A stretch of DNA of 64,000 nt from Halobacteriales archaeon QS_4_69_225. GTDB lineage: Archaea > Halobacteriota > Halobacteria > Halobacteriales > Haloarculaceae. Within the stretch, counting starts at the first letter, position 1; each line of letters begins with the position of its first letter. The position numbers and the translations under genes are program-made. This document shows positions 35,438 to 43,522 of this stretch, piece by piece. The notes below the pieces were generated by a model. That model did no database searches. It saw only the letters and a program-made list of their open reading frames with translations, and was not told where the DNA came from. The stretch is from NCBI GenBank assembly GCA_003020965.1, contig PXRL01000028.1, positions 1 through 64,000 on the forward strand, in the 5' to 3' direction.

Positions 35438-35900
35438 GGCGGATCCGACCCGGGTCGTCGCCGACGCCGACGTCCTGGCGGCGGACCTGCTGGTCGGCGA
35501 CGCCGCCCGCGAGGCGCTGGACGTCGTCCGGCGGCACTCCTGGCTCGAGCTGGTCGCCACCGAGGAGCTACTGGCGGAGGCGACGGCGGTCGTCGCCGAA
35601 CTCGCCGACGCCGACCTGGCCGACGACTGGCGGGCGACGGCCGGGGCGCTGGCCGACGTCGTCGAGCAGCCGCCCGACGACCACCCCGCGCTGGCGGCCG
35701 CCTACCGCGGCGACGCCGCACAGCTGCTGTCGTTCGACGACCGGCTCGGGAGCGCCGAAACCGGCGCCGCCCTCCAGGGCGTCATGGACGTCAGCGTCCG
35801 CCCGCCCGACGCCTTCGTGGCCGTCTTCGATCCCGCCGCCACGTACGAACACGCCGTCGGGGAGTCGTACCCCGGCCCCGACCGCGACCCGCGGGCCTGA
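35427..35900 (+). CDS. PIN-like nuclease domain protein (DUF7384-type)
   Basis: A 157-residue protein. PIN-type acidic residues are in VVADADVLAADLL (residues 11-14), ATEELLAEA (Glu) and LLSFDDRLG (Asp pair near 110), with the usual alternation of strands and helices. The C-terminus (VSVRPPDAFVAVFDP) carries an extension not seen in VapC toxins. It is most likely an RNase or a structural relative; the short upstream ORF may be its partner. Confidence 0.75.
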   Translation: MTGEADPTRVVADADVLAADLLVGDAAREALDVVRRHSWLELVATEELLAEATAVVAELADADLADDWRATAGALADVVEQPPDDHPALAAAYRGDAAQLLSFDDRLGSAETGAALQGVMDVSVRPPDAFVAVFDPAATYEHAVGESYPGPDRDPRA

Positions 35901-35953
35901 CGCACCCCGGCCCGTCGGTGCAGGAACGTCCCGTCGGCCGGCCCGGTCGTCGG

Positions 35954-36736
35954 TCAGTCGGGCGTGTTCAGCCGCGCCGCCAGCCGCCGGGTCAGCCGGT
36001 TTGGGAGGACGTTCGACAGCCGCGTCAGCAGCCGGTAGCGCAGGCCGGTGACGACGACCGTCTCGCCGGCCTGCAGCCCCTCGTAGCCGGCCCGGGCGAC
36101 CGCCCGGGCGTCCTGCATCTCGCCGCTGCCGAGCGGGGTGTCCTCGTTGCCAGCCCGCGCCTGGAACTCCGTGTCGACCGGGCCCGGACACAGCGCCGTC
36201 ACGTCGACGTCCTCCTCGCGGAGCTCCGCGGCAATTCCCTCCGAGAACGACTTCAGGTACGCCTTCGAGGCGTAGTAGACGGACATGAACGGCCCGGGGA
36301 GCCAGGCGGCCGTCGAGGCGACGTTGAGCACCCCGCCGCGGCCGCGGGCGGCCATCTCGCGGCCGTAGCGGTGGGTCAGCTGGGTCGGCGTCACCACGTT
36401 CAACTGCAGCTGGTCCAGCTCCCGACCGAGGTCGTTCTCGACGAAGGCGCCCTGCGTGCCGATGCCGACGTTGTTGACCAGGACGTCGACCTGGACGTCC
36501 CGCTCGGCCGTCGCCTCGTACAGCTTGGCGGCGGCGTCGACGGAGGCGAGGTCGGCGTCGATCGCGTACGCTCTGATGCCGTGGTCGTCCTCCAGGCGGT
36601 TGGCGAGCGCGAGCAGTTCCGTCTCGCGGCGGGCCACGAGCACGACGTCGTGGCCGTTGGCGGCGAACTCGGCGGCGAGCGCGCGGCCGATGCCGGCCGA
36701 GGCGCCCGTCACGAGCGCCGTTCCGTCGACGGTCAT
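35954..36736 (-). CDS. Short-chain dehydrogenase/reductase
   Basis: A 260-residue classical SDR. NAD(P) motif TGASAGIGRALA at residues 9-20, NNVGIG near 88, catalytic Ser in VASTAAWLPG and YASKAYLK (Tyr-x-x-x-Lys, near 156-160). The C-terminus DTEFQARAG and RLLTRLSNVLPNRLTRRLA suggest a membrane-associated member of the DltE/17-beta-HSD-like group acting on lipids or ketones. Substrate unknown. The ATG at 36736 leaves the first strand at the N-terminus. Confidence 0.9.
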   Translation of the reverse strand: MTVDGTALVTGASAGIGRALAAEFAANGHDVVLVARRETELLALANRLEDDHGIRAYAIDADLASVDAAAKLYEATAERDVQVDVLVNNVGIGTQGAFVENDLGRELDQLQLNVVTPTQLTHRYGREMAARGRGGVLNVASTAAWLPGPFMSVYYASKAYLKSFSEGIAAELREEDVDVTALCPGPVDTEFQARAGNEDTPLGSGEMQDARAVARAGYEGLQAGETVVVTGLRYRLLTRLSNVLPNRLTRRLAARLNTPD

Positions 36737-36899
36737 ACCCGGTGGTCGGGCGTCCCCGACTTATCGGTGGGGGTTCGGGCCCGCCGGACGACCCACAGCG
36801 CGGCGAGGCCGCCGACGCCGACGACGAGTCAGCCGCTCGACGAGAACGTATCGGTTCCGTGATAATAATCTACTTATCGATGTTACGTCTCCGCGGCGG

Positions 36900-37547
36900 T
36901 CACGGCTCCCGGTCGACGAACCACTCGGCGAACGACGCCAGCGCCCGGCCGCGGTGGGAGACGGCGTTCTTCTCGGCGGGGCTCATCTCCGCCATCGTTC
37001 GGCCGTCGTGTTCGAAGATGGGGTCGTAGCCGAAGCCGTCCTCGCCGCGCGGCTCGACGATGCGGCCCGGGACCGACCCGGCGAACAGCCGCACCGGCAG
37101 CGCCCCCTCGGCGACGGCGTCGTCGGTGGCGGCGGCCCCGCGGTCGTCGGCCGACAGGTTCCGGCCCCGCCGGTCGTCGGTGTCGACCGGCTCCGGGGTG
37201 GCCTCGAAGCCGTCGCCGTCGCAGTAGGCGACGACACAACGGAACCACGCCCGGGTGGCGTCCTCCTCGCGGGCGAGGCGGCCGACGCGCTCGACCCCCA
37301 GGGTGTCCTCGACGTACGAGGAGTACGGCCCCGGGAAGCCGTCGAACCCCTCGAGGAACAGCCCGGCGTCGTCGACGACCACCGGCGCCTCGACGTGCCG
37401 GTAGGCCGCGCGGGCGCCCTCGGCGGCGATGGTCCGCATCGAGTCGGCCTGGATCTCCGGGTAGTCGTAGTCGACGGCGGCCACCTCCTCGAGGTACTCC
37501 TCGGCCTCCCGGATTTTCCCCTCGTTCGTCGTCACGTAGCGGAGCAT
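36900..37547 (-). CDS. rdgB: XTP/dITP diphosphatase (RdgB/HAM1 family)
   Basis: A 215-residue housecleaning pyrophosphatase removing ITP/XTP. Family blocks: LRYVTTNEGKIREAEEYL, VVVDDAGLFLEGFDGFPGPY, FRCVVAYCDGDGFEA, GEDGFGYDPIFEHDGRTMAE and MSPAEKNAVSHRGRALASF. An acidic insertion near residues 110-130 is haloarchaeal in style. It is divergent from the gene at 37635. Confidence 0.94.
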   Translation of the reverse strand: MLRYVTTNEGKIREAEEYLEEVAAVDYDYPEIQADSMRTIAAEGARAAYRHVEAPVVVDDAGLFLEGFDGFPGPYSSYVEDTLGVERVGRLAREEDATRAWFRCVVAYCDGDGFEATPEPVDTDDRRGRNLSADDRGAAATDDAVAEGALPVRLFAGSVPGRIVEPRGEDGFGYDPIFEHDGRTMAEMSPAEKNAVSHRGRALASFAEWFVDREP

Positions 37548-37634
37548 ACCGCCCGTTGCGGCCGGCGCGGAAAATCCCCACCGATACCGCCACGACCCGG
37601 AGGCTTATACCCGTGTGAGGTGTACACACGGCAA

Positions 37635-38024
37635 ATGAGTGACGCGGACGACGAGCTGCGGGCGACGCTTCTGGACCACTCCGACCACCGCGCGGTCCGG
37701 AACGTCTTCGGGGCCTACACCGGCAGCGACACGGCGACGCTGGACGACTACGTCGAGTCGATGCGGGCCACCGACGGGGCGGTCGCGCTGGTGGCCGACG
37801 ACGGCGCCGCCGACGTCTACGCCCGCTGGAACGGCGCAGCCGGGCGGTTCGAGCACCTGACCATCTGGCCGCCGTGGTCCATCGGCGGCTTCGACCACAA
37901 GAACGCCGACCGGCTGGCGGCGTTTCTCGGCGAGAAAGACGACATCCGGCCGACGCCGCACGGAGCGACCCCCTTCGAGGACCAGCAGGTGCTGTCGAGT
38001 CTCTCGCATCGTATCTGGCCCTAG
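37635..38024 (+). CDS. Conserved haloarchaeal protein (DUF7124-like)
   Basis: A 129-residue acidic protein, MSDADDELRATLLDHSDHRA onward, with TIWPPWSIGGFDHKNADRLA and a C-terminal LSSLSHRIWP. I recognise no enzymatic motif. Preceded by GCTTATACCCG at about 37600, a likely TATA element about 27-35 nt from the ATG. Its stop touches the left arm of the large palindrome. Confidence 0.65.
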   Translation: MSDADDELRATLLDHSDHRAVRNVFGAYTGSDTATLDDYVESMRATDGAVALVADDGAADVYARWNGAAGRFEHLTIWPPWSIGGFDHKNADRLAAFLGEKDDIRPTPHGATPFEDQQVLSSLSHRIWP

Positions 38025-38025
38025 C

Positions 38026-38437
38026 AAACCCACTTTTTACACGGGGGTCGCCTCCGGCGACCCCCGGCAAAAACGTGGGGGAAATATGCGCGCGTGCTCC
38101 TGCCGCGCTCTCCCTCCGGTCGAGCGCGTTAGTCCGCGCGCGCTACGGCGCCTCACTTCGTTCGGCGCCGCGAACCGCCTCGGGGCCGACCTTCGGACGG
38201 CCCCTCGGCGGATGCTTCGACACTGCTAGTAAGTCCGGCTGAAGCAAAGACGAGCATCCGCGAGCGCCCGGAGGGCGCGAGCGGTTCGCGGCGACGAGCG
38301 AACGGAGTGAGCGAGTCGCCGTAGCGCGCACGGACCGGAGCGGCGCGAAGCGCCGCGGAGGGAGTACGCGCGCATATTTTCCCCACGTTTTTGCCGGCCG
38401 CTCGCCGCCGGCGAGCGGCCGTGTAAAAAGTGGGTTT
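38026..38437. repeat. Large palindromic element between convergent genes
   Basis: The left end reads AACCCACTTTTTACACGG, a GGGGGTCGCCTCCGGCGACCCCC hairpin, then CGGCAAAAACGTGGGGG and AAATATGCGCGCG. The right end is the mirror: CGCGCGCATATTTTCCCC, ACGTTTTTGCCGG, a hairpin of different loop sequence, and CCGTGTAAAAAGTGGGTTT. The interior also pairs partly (GCATCCGC / GCGGATGC around 38210 and 38254). It separates the 3' ends of the 37635 gene and aceB, touching both stops. It probably terminates both transcripts and may be mobile; a half copy is at 31841. Confidence 0.8.
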
Positions 38438-39750
38438 CAGTTACCAACGTCCATCGCGCGCTCGACGACCTCGGCGCTGTAGAGGTCGGCGAGGTCGTCG
38501 TGCTGGTCGGGGCGGTTCTCGTAGACGTCCTGGAACAGCGTGATGGGCGTCTGCAGCGCCTGGTAGGTCGCCTCGTCCCACATGCGGTCGCTGGCGACGT
38601 CGATTTCGACGCCGTCGATCTCGACCGTGGCGGCGCGGGTCATCGCGATGGCGCCCTGGCCGGCTTCCTTTGCGGCCTCGAACTCCTCCATGGAGTCGAC
38701 GACGTCGTCGAGGCTCGGCACGTAGTCCAGCATGTCCAGCAGCTCCTCGGTCAGCTCCTCGTCGGTCTCGAGGAAGTGCTCGTCGCCGTCGACCTCGAGT
38801 TCGTAGCCGCCGTCGGTCTCCTCGAGTTCGACGAGGTCGCCGTCGTAGACCTCGACGCCGTCGCGGCCCTCGAGTTCGACGGTCCGGTCGCCGGCGGACA
38901 GCGTCCAGTAGCCCGTCGCCGGCGGCAGGGGGCTCTTGTTGGCCTCGACGACCTGGCCGGGGGTGAGCGACCAGATGCCGAGCATCCCCATGGCGTTGTT
39001 GGCGGTGATGCGGTCGTGGTAGCCCTCGACGTCGCGGATGTCGTCGTAGGGGCCGTCGACGGCGATACAGCCCGCCGCGCTCGCCGCCCGGGAGGTGTTG
39101 TGCCGCAGCTCCTTCCACTCCGGCAGGCCGCCGGTGGGCGTGATGGCGCGCAGGTCCTTGGTGTAGTCGACCTCGCCGTCGACCAGCAGGAACAGCCGCT
39201 GGAGGTTGTTGGTCGGCTTGCCCATCTCCTCGCGGAGCCGGCCCATCGCCAGCTCGGCGGCGCCGGACTCGATGATGACGCTCATCGCCAGCGACCCCTC
39301 CTCGAGGCCGTGTTCGTTTTCGACGATGGTGAAGAACTCGTCGGCCTTCTTCCAGTCGTCGATGCCGCCGACCTCCGGAATCACGAAGCCGTCGATGTGC
39401 TCGACGGCGCCGTTCGACGGGTCGACGATTTCGAGCATGTGCCGGAAGCCGCGGTACCGCGTTTCGGGGCTGTCGCGGTGCCAGACGACGCGGGGGTGAA
39501 TCTCGCCGGGGAAGTCGGCGCCGCCCTCGGCGACGACCTCGGCGATGTTCTCGGCGCCCTCGTCGCGCATGCTCGGCGCCGTCGCGTCCTCGTTGTCCGG
39601 GACCCAGACGTCCGGCGCCTGCATCCCCCGGAGGCCGATGGCGCCCCGGAGCTTCTTCGCGGAGTCCTCCTGGCCCTGCTCGGCGGTCGGCGTGGTGAAG
39701 AACGTCCGGACGAACGTGCGGTCGTGGGTCCGCTCGTCGATTGCACTCAT
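38437..39750 (-). CDS. aceB: Malate synthase, haloarchaeal type
   Basis: A 437-residue enzyme condensing acetyl-CoA with glyoxylate to malate. It is the short haloarchaeal form, related to the CitE fold rather than to bacterial AceB/GlcB. Conserved: AIGLRGMQAPDVWVPDNEDA, HIDGFVIPEVGGIDDWKKAD, MSVIIESGAAELAMGRLREE and IAVDGPYDDIRDVEGYHDR. It lies downstream of aceA with 121 bp between; CTTTAATAC at 39775-39783 gives it its own promoter, suited to a leaderless message. Together the two form the glyoxylate bypass for growth on acetate or fatty acids. Confidence 0.94.
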   Translation of the reverse strand: MSAIDERTHDRTFVRTFFTTPTAEQGQEDSAKKLRGAIGLRGMQAPDVWVPDNEDATAPSMRDEGAENIAEVVAEGGADFPGEIHPRVVWHRDSPETRYRGFRHMLEIVDPSNGAVEHIDGFVIPEVGGIDDWKKADEFFTIVENEHGLEEGSLAMSVIIESGAAELAMGRLREEMGKPTNNLQRLFLLVDGEVDYTKDLRAITPTGGLPEWKELRHNTSRAASAAGCIAVDGPYDDIRDVEGYHDRITANNAMGMLGIWSLTPGQVVEANKSPLPPATGYWTLSAGDRTVELEGRDGVEVYDGDLVELEETDGGYELEVDGDEHFLETDEELTEELLDMLDYVPSLDDVVDSMEEFEAAKEAGQGAIAMTRAATVEIDGVEIDVASDRMWDEATYQALQTPITLFQDVYENRPDQHDDLADLYSAEVVERAMDVGN

Positions 39751-39774
39751 CTCGTCGGAGGGTTATCTCGGCGA

Positions 39775-39783
39775 GTATTAAAG
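39775..39783 (-). promoter_or_regulatory. TATA box of aceB
   Basis: On the minus strand, CTTTAATAC ends 25 nt before the aceB ATG, the spacing of leaderless haloarchaeal transcripts. Confidence 0.55.
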
Positions 39784-39871
39784 CTGGTCGAAACGGCTCT
39801 GCTGGCGGTAGACGGCCCGCTACGCGGAGTTACGACTGAGAACGAGAACGAAATCCGGGCCGCGGGGCGGG

Positions 39872-40939
39872 TCAGTCGTCCTGCCCGGACGTCAGCGGCT
39901 CGTTTTCGTTCTCGGTGAAGCCGGCGGATTCCTCCATCCGTCGCTGGGCCTCGGGGTCGTACCGCGCTTCGATGTCCTGGAACCGCGAGACGAACGACAG
40001 CTCGTGGTGGCTCTCGGTCTCGTGGCCTAGGTAGCGGCCCTCGAGGTCGAACTGCGCGCGCTCGTCGTTTTCGGCGATCGACTTCATGTCCTCGTAGACG
40101 GCGTGGGCGCCGGAGTGCAGCGCGTACAGCGTGATGAAGATGTACTGGTAGCCGAGGTCGCCCAGCTCCTGGAACGTCAGGGGGTCGTCCTCCTCGCTCC
40201 AGGCGAAGCTCGAGGAGTAGTTGAACGCGAGGTCGACCTCGGGGTGGGTCTCGTGCAGCGTCTCGGCGTAGGCGACGGCGTCCTCCCGGGAGGGGTCGGG
40301 CATCTCGGGCCAGACGAGGTCGACGCCGCAGTCGGCGTACAGCCGGCCGCGGGCGACGTGTTCGTCCCAGTCGCCGTTGGCGGAGCCGTAGGCGTCCGTG
40401 CGGGCGATGACGACCGTGTCGTCGCTCTGCTTCGCGTCGACGGCCGCCGAGAAGCGTGCCTCGGCGTCCTCTCGGGAGACGATCTTCTTGCCGGCGATGT
40501 GGCCGCAGCGCTTCGGCGTCGTCTGGTCTTCGATGTGGACGGCGGCGACGCCGGCCTTCTCGTACTCCCGGACCGCCCGGCGGACGTTGTGGATGCCGCC
40601 GTAGCCGGTGTCGCAGTCGGCGACGACCGGCAGGTTCGTCGCCTCGACGATGCGCTTTGCGTTCTCGACCATCTCGGTCATCGACACCATCTCGAGGTCG
40701 GGGAAGCCGAACTGCCCCAGCACCGTCGAGTAGCCGGACATGTACGCCGCGTCCAGCCCGGCCATCTCGGCCAGCCGGGCGTCCAGGGCGTGGTAGATCC
40801 CCGGCGCGAAGGTGTAGTCCTGCTCGTCGAACATATCCCGTAACGTCCGTGCGGCGGGGTTGTCGACGTCGCGAACGATCGACTCGGTGTTGCGGACTCG
40901 GCTCGCGACCGCGTCCTCTCCGTCGTTGTCGTGTGCCAT
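39872..40939 (-). CDS. aceA: Isocitrate lyase
   Basis: A 355-residue enzyme cleaving isocitrate to glyoxylate and succinate. The active-site loop is [13 protein letters not shown] (the KRCGH variant of KKCGH), with [17 protein letters not shown] (Mg site) and [16 protein letters not shown]. Opening and length match haloarchaeal AceA. ATG 40939 is preferred over upstream in-frame starts because of its match to the family start. A likely promoter lies about 140 nt upstream (minus strand TTAAAGATGATAAG near 41080-41093), leaving a leader of roughly 110 nt. Confidence 0.95.
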   Translation of the reverse strand: MAHDNDGEDAVASRVRNTESIVRDVDNPAARTLRDMFDEQDYTFAPGIYHALDARLAEMAGLDAAYMSGYSTVLGQFGFPDLEMVSMTEMVENAKRIVEATNLPVVADCDTGYGGIHNVRRAVREYEKAGVAAVHIEDQTTPKRCGHIAGKKIVSREDAEARFSAAVDAKQSDDTVVIARTDAYGSANGDWDEHVARGRLYADCGVDLVWPEMPDPSREDAVAYAETLHETHPEVDLAFNYSSSFAWSEEDDPLTFQELGDLGYQYIFITLYALHSGAHAVYEDMKSIAENDERAQFDLEGRYLGHETESHHELSFVSRFQDIEARYDPEAQRRMEESAGFTENENEPLTSGQDD

Positions 40940-41160
40940 TGTTGTCTCGTTGTCGGGCCGACGCCGGACCGTCCGGGTCGGCTGGTCCCTGGACGGGGCC
41001 GTCCCGGCGACGTCCGCCAGGCCGAAACCGCCGCCCGTCGTGTGCACTCGACCGGAGCGGCGACCGCTACAAAACCCTTATCATCTTTAATGGTAATATT
41101 CGTTAGACTGTTTTCAGTCCTTAATGGGGTGGGAGTCTCTAGCAGCTGACGGCGGTCGGA

Positions 41161-42009
41161 TCAGTCGGCGACGGCGTCGCGATCGTCCAGCGCGACCAGC
41201 CCTCCGACGTCCAGCACCTCGGCCTCCCGGTCGGTGATGATCTCCATGCGGCGGGTGAGCTTCTCGCGGGCGTACTCGACGAGCGGCACCGGGTCGACCA
41301 TCTCGTCGGTCGCCGTCATCGTCTCGGCGACGAACGGCATCAGCTCCTGCAGCGTCTCCCGGGCGGCCGACTCCGCGACGTCGTCCTCGGCGAGGTGGTG
41401 CTGGACCTTCCGCATCCCGAAGCCGACGTGCCGGCCCTCGTCGCTCCGGATGAACGAGATACCCTCGACGAGTCCCTCAAGATGCGGCAGTTCGCTCGCC
41501 GCGACCTCGTCGCTGCCGTCCGGCGACATCGTCGAGGTGATCCCCCAGTAGCCGGTCTGCGCCAGCACCGACTCGACGACGAGGTGGTAGTGGGAGTACG
41601 CCCGGACGCAGTTCTCGGGGGTGTCGTCGGTCAGGAGCCGTTCCATCGCCGCCTCCGTCCGGTCGAACAGCTCGACGTACCCCTCCGGAAAGAACCGCTG
41701 GTCGGTGGGATCGACCCGCTCGAAGCCCCGCTCATCGGCGACCGGGTGGACCACCTCCCGCCAGTAGCGGTCGAAGAACTGGGTGTGTTTGGCCTCCTCG
41801 TAAATCTGCGAGGAGATGAACGTCTGGTCGTCGACGCCGTCGAAGGCCAGCATCATCGGCGCGAGGTCCTCGGTGACGGCCTCCTCGCCGGCGCCGAACG
41901 GCGCCAGCGTCTGTATCAGCCCGCCGAAGGCCGCCCCGTCGAGGGTCTCCGCGGCGACGAGCCGCCGGCGGTCCTGTTCCGGCAGCGCCCCGTCGACGTC
42001 CCGTCCCAT
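41161..42009 (-). CDS. R2-like ligand-binding oxidase (ribonucleotide-reductase beta-like ferritin)
   Basis: A 282-residue ferritin-fold di-metal protein. All six ligand positions are visible: Glu in GAGEEAVTEDLAP, Glu and His in YEEAKHTQFFDRYW, Glu in HLVVESVLAQTGYWG, and Glu and His in SDEGRHVGFGM. Pattern and length fit R2lox rather than a true NrdB, and no NrdA lies nearby. R2lox proteins hold Mn/Fe and a fatty-acid ligand; their reaction is unknown. The N-terminus is short compared with what I recall of relatives, which have about 30 more residues before the helix. An in-frame TTG at 42024 is an alternative start. Confidence 0.82.
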   Translation of the reverse strand: MGRDVDGALPEQDRRRLVAAETLDGAAFGGLIQTLAPFGAGEEAVTEDLAPMMLAFDGVDDQTFISSQIYEEAKHTQFFDRYWREVVHPVADERGFERVDPTDQRFFPEGYVELFDRTEAAMERLLTDDTPENCVRAYSHYHLVVESVLAQTGYWGITSTMSPDGSDEVAASELPHLEGLVEGISFIRSDEGRHVGFGMRKVQHHLAEDDVAESAARETLQELMPFVAETMTATDEMVDPVPLVEYAREKLTRRMEIITDREAEVLDVGGLVALDDRDAVAD

Positions 42010-42094
42010 GTGAACGCACCGCAAGGCATCTGTCGCCCGGCATCCGGGGCTCGTCGACGTCGCTCGGCGCCGTCGGCCGGGCCACGCGGGACGA

Positions 42095-42316
42095 CTACCG
42101 GCGCCAGGCCAGTCGGCCGACGACCTCGTCGAGCCGCGTCGAGAGCCGCCCCACCCAGGCCGCCGGCGAGACGCGGTCCATCGCCCGACGGTCGACCTCG
42201 ATGCGGTCCTCGCCGAAGGGGTCCCGGTCCGACGCTCCCTCTTCGCCCTCCTCGTCGACGGCGTCGACCACGACGGTCATCGAGCAGCGACCGCAGGCCT
42301 CGGTATCCTTCGGCAT
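42095..42316 (-). CDS. Small haloarchaeal protein with a CxxC pair
   Basis: A 73-residue protein opening MPKDTEACGRCSMTVVVDAV with one Cys-x-x-Cys pair, an acidic middle and a basic amphipathic end (RLSTRLDEVVGRLAWRR). Only one Cys pair is present, so a full zinc site would need a dimer or the His/Asp residues. It is upstream of the R2-like gene on the same strand. The coding potential is moderate. Confidence 0.5.
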   Translation of the reverse strand: MPKDTEACGRCSMTVVVDAVDEEGEEGASDRDPFGEDRIEVDRRAMDRVSPAAWVGRLSTRLDEVVGRLAWRR

Positions 42317-42687
42317 GTGTCTCTACGCCACGATTGCGCCACGGGAACAAAAACCTGCCGAGCCCGGCGGTGTTCACATGAGAACGACCACGAGGCCAGT
42401 GTCTCCCGACCGAACAACCCACTCCTGGCGGACTGAAAGGGCGAGGCGCTCTCGGCGAACCCCGGCGACGTAAGCACTGCAGGGCGCACCGCGCCCGAAG
42501 CGCGCAACGAGCCGCGGGAGTCGAGAGCGCCGAGGGCTTTCTATGTCTCCAGGCCCACAAGTTCTTATCTGAACACTACCGCCGAGCCCCCCACCGACGC
42601 GTTTATGCCGGTCAGACGGCTTTTCGGCGGCATGTGGTGTCGAGACACAGAGGCACCGCCGGCGGGCGGAGCCGCCGCGGGAGGACG
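42317..42687. repeat. Gene-free region with a 120-bp intergenic repeat
   Basis: 42427-42550 carries GGACTGAAAGGGCGAGGCGC at its start, GGCGACGTAAGCACTGCAG in the middle, GAGCCGCGG and finally GAGAGCGCCGAGGGCTTTC, the same order as the right-hand copy at 11041-11345. Its ends can pair (GGCGCTCTC with GAGAGCGCC). After it, CAAGTTCTTATCTG (about 42559) and GCGTTTATGCCG (about 42600) are AT-rich spots that could be promoters for the gene at 42688. No coding sequence is supported. Confidence 0.65.
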
Positions 42688-43365
42688 ATGAGCGAGTCGT
42701 CGGGGTCCGACCCCGCCGGGGAGCCGGAGTACGGCGCCGACGACTGGGAGGACCCGACCGAGGGGGCCGTCCCACGGTCCGAACTGCCCGACGAGGTCGT
42801 CGAGGAGGTGCCCGACTGGGATGACGCCTACCTCGACCGGGTCGGCGACCGGCTGATGTACAACTACACCCTGGAGCGGGACCACCGCCTACGGGGCGAG
42901 CGGTGGGACCTCCACGGCGAGATGCGGGTGCTCACCCAGAAGCAGTTCTTCCACCCGGCGCTGTCGTACGCCGACCACCGGTCCGAGGAGTACCTCTACG
43001 CCCGCCGAACCGACCGGCCGACGATCGAGGAGCTCGAGCGGCTGGTCGAGCTGGGCCACGAGCTGGCCGACGAGCGGGTCCAGGGCAACGAGGAGCACTA
43101 CCGGACGGACGTCACGTTCGTGCTGGTGGCCGACGAACTGCCGGCGGCGGTCCGGGAGTTCGTTGACGGCCAGCGCGAGCGGACGCTCCTGAAGCTCGGC
43201 TACTACGGCCACTACGAGGTGAACCTCGGCGTCGTCGTCCCCGACGACCGGGAGTACGTCGCCGGTGAGGCCGCCGACGTCGTCGAGGCGTTCGTCCTCT
43301 GGGAGGACGTCTCGACGTCGAAGGAGGGCCTGCTCTCGCGGATCGCGAGGCAATTCTGGCGGTGA
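42688..43365 (+). CDS. Conserved haloarchaeal protein of unknown function
   Basis: A 225-residue acidic soluble protein. Distinct stretches: DDAYLDRVGDRLMYNYTLER, MRVLTQKQFFHPALSYADHR and LLKLGYYGHYEVNLGVVVPD. The pattern of one alpha/beta domain with a C-terminal LLSRIARQFWR amphipathic helix is clear, but I recognise no family motif. ATG 42688 follows GGGAGGACG, a possible ribosome-binding site. Confidence 0.65.
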   Translation: MSESSGSDPAGEPEYGADDWEDPTEGAVPRSELPDEVVEEVPDWDDAYLDRVGDRLMYNYTLERDHRLRGERWDLHGEMRVLTQKQFFHPALSYADHRSEEYLYARRTDRPTIEELERLVELGHELADERVQGNEEHYRTDVTFVLVADELPAAVREFVDGQRERTLLKLGYYGHYEVNLGVVVPDDREYVAGEAADVVEAFVLWEDVSTSKEGLLSRIARQFWR

Positions 43366-43522
43366 CTCTCCCGCATCGGTCCGTTCTCGTCGCGGTGCGG
43401 CCGCGCTGGCGGATCGTGGGCTCTTACCCGCGGGGCCGGAGCCGATCGAGGCCGAGGCGCCCGACGCCGCCGAGCATCCGTTCGGCGACGTCACCCGCGA
43501 GACGTAGGAAGGGAGCCGCGGA
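43366..43522. other. Gap with a gene fragment ending at 43507
   Basis: On the plus strand the frame ending at TAG 43505-43507 reads ALADRGLLPAGPEPIEAEAP then DAAEHPFGDVTRET, a clean haloarchaeal-style C-terminus. No start codon or upstream domain accompanies it (the frame runs back inside the previous gene). It is probably the tail of a deleted gene. Confidence 0.4.

Noticed and set aside
41161-42009. Functional ribonucleotide reductase beta subunit
   Set aside because: No alpha subunit nearby, and length and ligand spacing fit R2-like ligand-binding oxidases better.
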